NCBI GenBank assembly: GCA_003991915.1
Contig: RQTK01000101.1
Location: 719,547-783,546 of the forward strand
Direction: 5' to 3'
Source of the DNA: Elysia chlorotica
Taxonomy: Eukaryota; Mollusca; Gastropoda; Plakobranchidae
Length of the DNA: 64,000 nt
Both the position numbers and the translations under genes were made by a program. The notes beneath the pieces are model-generated. The model did no database searches and had not been told where the DNA came from. It worked only from the letters and a program-made list of their open reading frames with translations. Below, piece after piece: positions 50,001-57,047 of the stretch (its first letter is position 1; each line of letters begins with the position of its first letter).

Positions 50001-51672
50001 AAGAATTTTGACTTGAAGATTGATGATACAAAATAGAAATCTTGTAGAGACTTAAGAGCCAGCATTAGTTTTTTTGTGTTGTGAAAAATTAGTTTAGAAT
50101 TTATCCACAGCTGCACTAGTAGCAAATAATTGTAGTAGCTCTATTTATTCGTAACATAATTTCGAGTTACCATTGAAAGGTAAAGAGAGCCACAGGCTAA
50201 TTGACATCTCTGTAATTATTGCAAACAATATCCCATGAGAAATACAATTTTTTGTTTTAAATGCTTACTCACCATTCATAATTTAGTTAATTTTCTAATG
50301 CTGGGAAATATCACAGCCTAGTGTCAACTCATTTACTAGTAATTCAGACCTCTGTTTATAAAGTAAGCATTCTATCAATCCTTTAACTAGAGAAAGAACA
50401 ATGCTGCATTAAAAAAACATTCTTTGAGAGATTTTTTTTTCTTTTTTATTAGATTTTTAAGCTCAAGGAGGCGCTGTATTTCACATCCGTCTAAAATTGT
50501 TTCATGTGGAATGTTGTCTTTATCATTGTAGATTTAATTCCAAGTTGGAAGTAAATGTGTTTGTAACATGGATTGTTGGGGTGATGCACAGTCTCTGTTG
50601 TAGAGCCCAGCTATCGGTTATAAAATTATATATTGTAACGGGGCTTCAGACAATGATCCAACATACACTGGCTCAAACACAAATAATAAAGTTAACTCCT
50701 TCTTGTAGAAATATTGAAGAATAACTTTATTAACTATAAACATGTCTAGGGTATTGAAAATGTTACAATAAAATCTCGGCAGCAATCAAATCCACAACTG
50801 CAATAACAATCTGTGATCGATTCCACAACTGCAATAGCTTCACTTCAACTTCTCTAATAATAGTAGTAATAATTGCAATAAACGCGCTCAGACTCTCTGA
50901 CTGACTACTGCTCACTGATAACTCACGACTGCTCACCCGTACAAGCCTTTTATACCGATTTGTAACCCAGAAGATTCAAGTTGTTCACAAATCTCGATAC
51001 TTCCAGAAGGTCGTACAAATTACAGTACAACAAGGGACATTACTCCAGTTGATTAGAAGCATAAGACTGTAAACAAACCGAAACTAAAAAACAAGTTGTT
51101 TGCCAGATGGACAGATTTCTCGAATGATCTTCCCAACCGGGGCAGACAAGGTAGGAGAACAAACTAACAATGCATAGATTTGATCTAGAATGATCTTCAC
51201 AACCAGGGCAGACAAGGCAGGAGAACAAACTAACAATGCAGAGATTTGATCTAGAATGATCTTCACAACCACAACTAACAATGCAGAGATTTGATCTAGA
51301 ATGATCTTCACAACCAGGGCAGACAAGGCAGGAGAACAAACTAACAATGCAGAGACTAGATCTAGATCTATCTCCAGTCTTCTCGTCTTCTCTCTATCCA
51401 TCTCTATCTCTCTCATCCCCCGTTCCTCTCTCTCCCCTTTCTCTTCCTCTATTGCTTTCTTCAAACAAACAACCGCAAACTTGTCACAGTGTTTGTTGAA
51501 ATTAGCTTACACAAAAAAAGTATTTGTCTCTATACATGTTACATCTTTCAGTGAACACAGTGACTGCCCAGTGACAGGCTGCAGTTGCAAGTGCATTGCT
51601 CAAGATGCTGTCAGTCGACGCGTGCCAAGAGAAAACACCACAACAGATTGCAATGAAATAGCAGTCACTTGA
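34910..51672 (+). CDS. MIOS: MIOS, GATOR2 complex subunit (WD-repeat protein Mio)
   Basis: Twenty-six coding exons sum to 2670 nt (889 residues plus stop; human protein 875) with matched phase at each junction. MIOS is a GATOR2 component (with WDR24, WDR59, SEH1L, SEC13) that opposes GATOR1 and so supports amino-acid activation of mTORC1 at lysosomes. Residues 1-350 form a WD40 propeller (VLIWDV, YDLRG, IAIWDLRSF, SSFAWHPTQENR). Residues 370-715 form an alpha-solenoid (RRLALQLCGW, DRVAFALNFL, GDLDGILLTG, RDLLDRWRLWH). Residues 735-865 hold the Cys/His-rich zinc domain (CNFC, [40 protein letters not shown]). Start MSGLKIDLQW matches the family N-terminus. Introns 1 and 16 need GC donors. The match is colinear throughout; identity is near certain. 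Confidence 0.97.
35087..35235 (+). mobile_element. SINE 3' fragment in MIOS intron 1
   Basis: Family core without the tRNA head: AAAATGTGACCTGTTGAGAA, CTCTGTCTCGTGTGCAGCAG, TTGTCAGATGTTAGTCTTGG and CCTTCCACAATATGGTATAG. Confidence 0.75.
35447..36640 (+). mobile_element. Decayed Ty3/gypsy-like LTR retrotransposon fragment (gag)
   Basis: From 35831 a start codon opens VTLKLPTFCVSSPPMWFAQT, like the N-terminus of Ty3/gypsy-type Gag. Later pieces, in shifted frames, resemble the following Gag core (ASQLMDSILPLLDNCKPCLL near 36135, ETDLLFHASNLATAA near 36285). Frameshifts and stops break it; no pol is seen. TTTGGTGACC at 35754 resembles a primer-binding region just after an LTR end (CTACA). A 5' LTR may begin near 35447 and holds a 30-bp duplication (35456-35517). 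It lies in MIOS intron 1, in sense orientation. Confidence 0.65.
36741..36802 (+). CDS. MIOS: MIOS coding exon 2
   Basis: Residues 43-63, ending DLPFMK; acceptor TTCTGACAG, donor GTCAGT. Confidence 0.92.
37221..37300 (+). CDS. MIOS: MIOS coding exon 3
   Basis: Residues 64-89, CVAWSPRPQPKNVFAVAQAS: first propeller blade. Donor GTAAGC. Confidence 0.95.
37534..37577 (+). CDS. MIOS: MIOS coding exon 4
   Basis: Residues 90-104, ending LVGKEF (family LIGKEF); donor GTAAGT. Confidence 0.94.
37932..37990 (+). CDS. MIOS: MIOS coding exon 5
   Basis: Residues 105-124, RQCNYLSWNTLETNL, next WD blade; donor GTAAGT. Confidence 0.95.
38496..38634 (+). CDS. MIOS: MIOS coding exon 6
   Basis: Residues 125-170, LAEGLDRNR...VLIWDV, then a divergent loop ending KPFAEL. 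Confidence 0.95.
38813..38914 (+). CDS. MIOS: MIOS coding exon 7
   Basis: Residues 171-204, FSWCPTDSKTFLVGMANKHL and LYDLR; donor GTAAGA. Confidence 0.95.
39173..39267 (+). CDS. MIOS: MIOS coding exon 8
   Basis: Residues 205-236, ending DRNRIASYMD; donor GTGAGA. Confidence 0.95.
39716..39757 (+). CDS. MIOS: MIOS coding exon 9 (small)
   Basis: Residues 237-250, SHIAIWDLRSFDRP. The donor CCA/GTATCC is weak; a second in-phase donor (TAT/GTAGAC) lies 21 nt on. The first is preferred because the protein then aligns to the family without an insert. Confidence 0.85.
40002..40057 (+). CDS. MIOS: MIOS coding exon 10
   Basis: Residues 251-268, INTITENKSVAKMTWCPT; acceptor TTGCCAAG is the only one giving phase 0. 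Confidence 0.87.
40227..40345 (+). CDS. MIOS: MIOS coding exon 11
   Basis: Residues 269-308, VGVLSILCKDSPTVKLHDIR; donor GTAGGT. Confidence 0.95.
40524..40642 (+). CDS. MIOS: MIOS coding exon 12
   Basis: Residues 309-348, SSFAWHPTQENR and TIFERISM, among the best-conserved family stretches. Confidence 0.96.
41061..41192 (+). CDS. MIOS: MIOS coding exon 13
   Basis: Residues 349-392, end of propeller and start of solenoid (NRINLRYGLE). Confidence 0.94.
41193..42094 (+). other. MIOS: MIOS intron 13, no feature seen
   Basis: AT-rich intron; short frames here lack any domain. Confidence 0.7.
42095..42170 (+). CDS. MIOS: MIOS coding exon 14
   Basis: Residues 393-417, VDDIAKNLKAIEDEPHLHGL then WRWIL; donor A/GTATCT. 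Confidence 0.92.
42429..42651 (+). CDS. MIOS: MIOS coding exon 15
   Basis: Residues 418-491, the variable loop of the family. The acceptor TTGATTAG is modest but keeps phase; donor AG/GTGACA. Confidence 0.85.
43715..43800 (-). mobile_element. tRNA-like SINE head fragment in MIOS intron 15
   Basis: The minus strand shows ATCATGGTCAAAGGATAAAG and later AGGTTCCAGCCTCCC as A- and B-box-like segments. Degenerate. Confidence 0.35.
44060..44131 (+). CDS. MIOS: MIOS coding exon 16
   Basis: Residues 492-515, RRLALQLCGWQTDDNKDKF. It ends AACAG followed by GCAAGC, a GC donor; no GT nearby keeps the frame open into exon 17. Confidence 0.92.
44548..44657 (+). CDS. MIOS: MIOS coding exon 17
   Basis: Residues 516-552, LIEGGDPERATAIALFHLYI; donor A/GTTGGT. 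Confidence 0.93.
45038..45213 (+). CDS. MIOS: MIOS coding exon 18
   Basis: Residues 553-611, VAMALSGFTEDRNALWRRTC and NPYLRAIFAFAAC; donor GTGAGT. Confidence 0.96.
45712..45777 (+). CDS. MIOS: MIOS coding exon 19
   Basis: Residues 612-633, EDRVAFALNFLPDAK. Its last 22 nt and donor are copied 371 bp downstream. Confidence 0.95.
45756..46500 (+). repeat. Tandem duplication of exon 19 end plus intron (371-bp offset)
   Basis: Copy 1 (45756-46126) starts within MIOS exon 19 and covers its last 22 nt, the donor and about 345 bp of intron. Copy 2 (about 46127-46500) repeats AACTTTCTACCAGATGCTAA, GGTGGGTTAC and much of the rest with indels. Confidence 0.93.
46606..46635. repeat. (TTTA)n upstream of MIOS exon 20
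   Basis: Short tetranucleotide run forming part of the polypyrimidine tract. Confidence 0.85.
46639..46711 (+). CDS. MIOS: MIOS coding exon 20
   Basis: Residues 634-657, YLSKLTEELTKTGDLDGILL; preceded by (TTTA)n. Confidence 0.95.
47179..47317 (+). CDS. MIOS: MIOS coding exon 21
   Basis: Residues 658-703, KGIDLLENYMDRSCDVQTVA; donor GG/GTAACA. Confidence 0.95.
47698..47739 (+). CDS. MIOS: MIOS coding exon 22 (small)
   Basis: Residues 704-717, YRDLLDRWRLWHQ; donor GTAAAT. Confidence 0.95.
47868..48069 (+). CDS. MIOS: MIOS coding exon 23
   Basis: Residues 718-785, AQFDIVRQTF and the first zinc pair in ISCNFC. Confidence 0.95.
48070..49723 (+). other. MIOS: MIOS introns 23 and 24 around exon 24, no other feature
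   Basis: AT-rich, with poly-A and poly-T runs only. Confidence 0.65.
48775..48868 (+). CDS. MIOS: MIOS coding exon 24
   Basis: Residues 786-816, [20 protein letters not shown]; donor A/GTAAGA. Confidence 0.95.
49724..49823 (+). CDS. MIOS: MIOS coding exon 25
   Basis: Residues 817-849, [20 protein letters not shown]; donor AG/GTAGGT. The family has a longer linker before WFTWC. Confidence 0.96.
50634..51542 (-). mobile_element. LTR-like element (possible solo LTR) in last MIOS intron
   Basis: Read on the minus strand: TATAAAAGG (50954-50946), then a GAGTC/AGTCAG-rich leader, AATAAAG (50731-50725) and an end GAAGCCCCGTTACA at 50634. The outer end may be TGTAACATG at 51542, giving TGTAAC...GTTACA termini. 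The inferred U3 contains the 66-bp repeats at 51123-51375. No matching 5-bp target duplication is visible and no internal region is present, so the outer boundary is uncertain. Confidence 0.5.
51123..51375. repeat. 66-bp tandem repeat, four units (one deleted)
   Basis: Units start AATGATCTTC at 51123, 51189, 51255 (45 bp, internal deletion) and 51300. Each ends GATCTAGA or GATCTAGATC. Confidence 0.93.
51552..51672 (+). CDS. MIOS: MIOS coding exon 26 (last)
   Basis: Residues 850-889, [15 protein letters not shown] and a divergent tail ending EIAVT-stop. The acceptor CATCTTTCAG lies 9 bp from the edge of an LTR-like element. Confidence 0.95.
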
Positions 51673-52827
51673 AACGAATGATTATTTTTACATCTGAATT
51701 ATTCTCAGATTCTGATAATTTTTAACTTAATTTAAGGAATTACAAAACTAGTGATAACTGCAGATTGTTCATTTCAGTTTAATAGTCACCAAATCACTAA
51801 GTATGATCATATGGTATAAGTCATACAAGAACAATTGTAAAGAGATAGATGTCATAGTTGTATTTTTATGATACATTCCAACTCACCTACATGGACTTAC
51901 TAATTAGTACCTACTAAGAAGAAGAAAAATCTAAGTACCGTGACAACTTTAAAGGCAGCACCTTGTTTATGTAGTATGCATGTTTGGCTGTTTAAAATGA
52001 ATACCATACAACAATACTACAGGCGTAGAGCATGATTTTTACAGTGCACCTTGGACTCAAAAGGGCTAGCTCATCTATTTTCAAAAGGTTATTGGATGCA
52101 AGGTTCATTGAAGTAGGCCTACCTCCCTCTAACATTACATGATTGTACCTAGATGATGCTGAGCCAATCACGTTCCCCACTTCTATAACTACAAACTTTC
52201 ATTTATCTCTTCTTTCCCAACAAAACACACTCGCGTGTATCCCTTTTTTTTAAACTGGTGGCTTTGATTTCCTATCATGCCCGATGGTCGTCTATTGACT
52301 GCCACTCATCCCACTCCCTTTGCTGCTAGTCATTAATTTTTTCATTTAGTTAACCACCCTATGAAAAATTACTGTGCTCTGCACTACATGATGTTTTTTT
52401 ATTTTTGGGAATGAGCTGATGAGCGTATTTTAAACTTCATTTAGTGCCTGGTATGTAAAACTTATGGTTTGGTGGATCCGAGAATGGGTATGGGATAGGT
52501 TTGTTGGATTAAAGATAGTTTACTTAAGTCAAAGAAGAAAAATCAGAAAATTTATATATGTCTGTTGAATGTATGTGTTCTTTGAGTCTGAGTTTGTTGT
52601 ACTCTAATAATAATCACAACGGGAGGATATAATAAGGAGAGGTTAGCAATGAATTATTAAGTTGTTTATCAACAATATTAAACTACACTTATATTTTCAG
52701 TACTGAAATCAATATTATTCTATATTGAGTCTCTAAAAGTATAAGTATACTATAACTATAAGCATATCATTTTATTTTTTTAAACATAGTAGATGTATTC
52801 ATTTTTTCTCCTCTTTTTTATTTTTAG

Positions 52828-52870
52828 TGATTTGGAGTATGAATTGTATCCCACTTCAAATTCAGTATAG
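52828..52870 (+). CDS. Possible alternative last MIOS exon
   Basis: A long T-rich tract ending TTTTTAG precedes 43 nt that would join exon 25 in frame and encode SDLEYELYPTSNSV-stop. It would replace the last zinc-binding cysteines. This is speculation based on the acceptor and phase. Confidence 0.15.
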
Positions 52871-53789
52871 ATAAAGACAAAAAATGTACAATACATCCTG
52901 TTTTTTGTTTGTAAACACTATTGTAAACATAGGTTTGATACATGTATTTTTGTAACTCTTTGTACTTTTGTCATTTTTGCTTTTCTTTAGAAACTTTCAA
53001 AATGTAATCATTTATTAGCACTCTCAGAACTTCAAGACAGCTGAATGGAAGATCGACCACCATGATTGAAAAAAAAATGAACAAGAAAAAAAGAATTTAG
53101 AATTGTAGTAAGAAAGAAGAAAACCTGCCAACCTGTGAAATAGTGCCATTTGCCGTTATGTGTGTCTGTGTGTAACTGTTAGTTGCCAACCGTTTCACTT
53201 AGCCATGGTTTCTTTAAAAGGTTGTTTGTTTGTTTTTTATTTTATATTCCGGGCCGGCACTGTACCTGTTCAATCCAGGGCAAAAAAATAGTATTATCAA
53301 GTTGCATTTTTTTATTGTATGAATATGATTTTTGATTATTATTACTGCTAGTTAGCTTTATTAAACTTAATATTGTATTTCGTGATATGTAATTTATTTG
53401 AGACAATATTAAATTATTTTTACTGTTAATTTTACTGAGCTTAACTATTGTTTAATTGTAATTATGCTTGTTATCTTTGATACCAAGTCATAGCCATGAA
53501 TTAACTCTTTCCACTCACTTGCCCATTCCCTACTCAATCACAACGATTTTCCCTCCCAATCACAGGTCTTACTGTAGAGCCTTAGAAAAAGGGAAATGTC
53601 TTTACTTTGATAACTTGAAAAGTATGTAACAACATATTGATATCAATGAAAATTAGAATTTCTGCAGTCACAGCATTTACCAGTGTTTCAAGTCACATGA
53701 ATTTTATTTGTGATTTGTTTGTTTGAGAAAGAGTACAAAAAAAAGTTACACAACCATACATACTTATTTCATCGAACCTTGCTCATATT

Positions 53790-54240
53790 ATCCAATATTG
53801 TGAACAAAATGCTCTGGCTTGTTGAAATTATGTTATCCAATTTGAAAAAGAATGGTAGGCCTACCACTGGGATGCCTGTTGCTTTTTTATGAATTGAAAA
53901 AAAAGTACTCTTTGCCTGCAGAATTTGGATTAAATCAAACTTCAGAATCAGTCCTGATCATCCTGGATAAACCCTACTCCTAGATCGAGATTCTCATCTT
54001 ATTTTTCCTCTAGCAATCCAATATTGTGAACAAAATACTCTGGCTTGTTTAAATTGTTATTTTATCCAATTTGAAAAAGAATGGTAGGCCTACCACTGAA
54101 TATCTGCTGCTTTTTTATGAATTGAAAAAAAAAAGTACTCTTTACCTGCAGAATTTGGATTAAATCAAACTTCAGAATCAGTCCTGATCATCCTGGATAA
54201 ACCCTACTCCTAGATCGAGATTCTCATCTTTTTCTCTAGC
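53790..54240. repeat. 226-bp tandem duplication, two copies
   Basis: Copies start ATCCAATATTGTGAACAAAA at 53790 and 54016 and stay similar to GATCGAGATTCTCATCTT. Confidence 0.95.
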
Positions 54241-55136
54241 TAAGTTTCAATGAGCAACAGAGCGTTCGTTGATGCGATTAAAACAACCAAACCGATCAAG
54301 GCAGTGACCGTTGATGCGAGTGGAAAGAGTTAAGTCTTAATGTATCGTATTACCTATAACAATATGGATCTTAATACAACTTACACATTTGTATTTTTAA
54401 TTGTTGTATTTAAATTTGGCAATTTTTGTTCTTTCATAAGATTTTTGGAATATATTTATTTTGTACGTTTACACATTTAGTAAGATGGTGAGTTTGTTGC
54501 ATGTTGTTTCACCCAACTTCCCATCCTGTTATAAAGAAAATAAAGGAACTTTGTCAGTCATTGAGTCATTCAATCATTGGCTTCCCAGTTGAAACCAACT
54601 GCCAGCTGGGTTAAATCATGTACAAATCTACAATATGTTGAGCCACACCAAAATCAATCCCCACCACTTAAAACATAATCAGCCTGAATCAATTTAGATA
54701 AAATTTGTTTCAACTCTAAAGAAAAAGAAGATAATTGAGAGAAATCTGGCCCTGCAGTTTTTTTGCGACTGCATTGGCAAAATTGCGGCTGCAAAATCTG
54801 CATTCCCGCAAAAACTGGCAAATTTTGGATTTTCTGATTTGTTTCTCTCCTGTCTTTTAAAAAAGGAAATGCTTATACATGTATAGGCTACTGGTAGCCT
54901 ACATAAGGTATCCACAGGGGAGTACCTTATATAGGCTACCTATTCCTCATTCCAGTGGCCTTGAAAAATGGATCCATTGCGTTCATGTCGTCTGCTGCTA
55001 TAAAGGTATAAGTTAAGAATGCACAATTTCCTCACTTCTGGTTTTCATTGCCCAAACACGCCCACCTTTGACTGTCACTCCAAAAATAATTGTGTGTGTG
55101 TGTTTCTTTCTGTTCTTTCTCTATTGACCTTCGCTT

Positions 55137-55365
55137 AGCAGGGGGCAAACAGGCGCAAGTGGAATAGCTTTTGGTTTCCTTAATCGGGACATTTCTGGTT
55201 CGAAACCCATATCCGATTGTCGTCTCCTACTGGTTTGGTCACTTCCACGAAATATTTTACTAAAAAAACGATCGACTGAAATAGAAGTCATGGCAACACA
55301 AAACTCAGACGTTAGTCTTTGGATCTGTCAACAATGTATACATGTAGTTATGTACATGTTTTACA
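55137..55365 (+). mobile_element. tRNA-derived SINE
   Basis: GGCGCAAGTGGAATAGCTTT head, GGTTCGAAACCC box B, CTCCTACTGGTTTGGTCAC core and GACGTTAGTCTTTGGATCTG towards the end. Confidence 0.75.
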
Positions 55366-55689
55366 TACTGCTGACACTGGACGGTGAACAACAAACTCAA
55401 AGTCAAACTCGGATTTTTTCTCTCCTCTGTCTGTCAGTGTTTGTGTCTCTCTCCTTCATACTCTCAATCTTAGCTGTTTAAACTTCATCAACTCGTTGTT
55501 CTTTGATTAGATAGGTAGGACCAGGGCTCGCATTTTTCCTCTCTGGGGGTGGAGTGTCAACCCAATTTATTGAAATTGAAGGATTTCAGAAATAACCAAA
55601 ACATGTAATTATCAATATTTCACATGTATTATTATTAGGTGGCCATACAGTAACATATTTTGTATTGTTTCTCTCCTGTCTTTTAAAAA

Positions 55690-55912
55690 AGTTTTGTTTG
55701 TTGCTCTGTCCAACAGACACCAGTTACACAGTGAAGGGATGCAGATAGTTTTACATGCTGTCAGACAGAGACAGTGCAGGCATACCATGACACTAACCAA
55801 CCAGTAGGGGACAAAACAGGACATACAATTCTGACTGGTTGTGGATTTTGAACCAGGAGCCTTTCAATTCAGATAACAACGCTCTATCACCTGCGCCAGT
55901 TTGACCCCCTTG
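55690..55912 (-). mobile_element. tRNA-derived SINE
   Basis: The minus strand shows GGCGCAGGTGATAGAGCGTT head, GGTTCAAAATCC box B, CCCCTACTGGTTGGTTAG core and a decayed 3' half. Confidence 0.8.
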
Positions 55913-56823
55913 TGTTGAGCTTCTGTGCTTTTGGTACAATGTAGTGATTTACAGCATCAAGGTTTATCTCTCTGGGTGGTTATGTCTGTCTTTGCAGAAT
56001 TATGCCGATATTATTAGGCAAAAAATAAAGATAAAGGCAAATTATGCACAAATAAAATCTGACATTTATGCATGTTAGTGCATGCTTTTGATACCCCTAA
56101 AACCTAATTTGCACAAATAAATACTTACGACAATCCAACGATTTTTCTAGAAATATATACACTGTACCATACTGCTTGACAATGTAAAAGTTCACTATTT
56201 CAAAGAACATTCATTTCAACCCTTAGCATGCTACGCTAGCCTTTGTGGCAGTCAGAAAGAGGCCCGAGAGTATTGTGTTAAGGGTTAATTACAAGATTTC
56301 ACCAAAAATAGCTAACATTTGCACAGTGAAATGATTTATAAAAAAAAACACCCCAGAGATAAACATGAATGACAATGACAAATAAAAAGAAAAAATTCAA
56401 CAATACTGTATTACTTATTACTGGTAATACTGAGACTGCATTTATTTGAAATTATTACAAGAACAGAAAATTCTTTTAAGTATTTTTTTTAAAGCTTTTT
56501 ACTGTTTGGATGCGGAAGGCCATAGGATGTGTCTGCATCTGCCTAGAGGCACAGAAATGTAAGCACCTCAATGTCTCCCAATTTTTTTTCTCAATAAAAA
56601 ATAATTGTGGATTACCTCCACTTACGACAGGCTGCAAAGTTGAGGAGCCTCTCTATTATAATTTTTCTTAATTACAGAAAAGTTAATAGTAACTAACCTT
56701 CAATTTTGTGGTTTATGCTACAATTTACATCTGCCAATAATCTCTCTGACACAAAAGTTGAGATATCTACAAACAAAATGGTAAAAATAAATAGGAAAAA
56801 CTACATGTAGGTTTATACATATA

Positions 56824-56833
56824 TTTATTTATT
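56824..56833 (-). terminator. Candidate RPA3 poly(A) signal
   Basis: Overlapping AATAAATAAA-type hexamers on the minus strand. Confidence 0.5.
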
Positions 56834-56964
56834 TACATTCATGAATTTTGCATAACCTGCAAAATGTTTTATGCCAGTGATGTATGTCTGATTGGACATT
56901 TAAAAGGAAAAAAAGAAACACATGTAAATGTAACAAAAATGGTAATTCAATTGTGTCAATTCTG

Positions 56965-57047
56965 TCAGTCCTCCATAATGCCTCCCTGGATGTAGTGATT
57001 TGAACACCTCTGTGTAAGTTCCAGTGCCTTCTGATACAATGCCATAT
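56965..57047 (-). CDS. RPA3: RPA3 coding exon 4 (last)
   Basis: Residues 90-116, DMALYQKALELTQRC to GGIMED-stop; acceptor TTTATATAG. An AATAAA on this strand at about 56829-56824 is a likely poly(A) signal 135 nt on. Confidence 0.94.

Larger units (their letters stand above)
51673..56964. other. MIOS 3' flank and spacer to convergent RPA3
   Basis: Probable long MIOS 3'UTR. AATAAA occurs at 54539-54544; earlier ATTAAA signals exist near 52676 and 53357, so the 3' end is open. It contains a 226-bp duplication and two SINEs. Confidence 0.5.
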
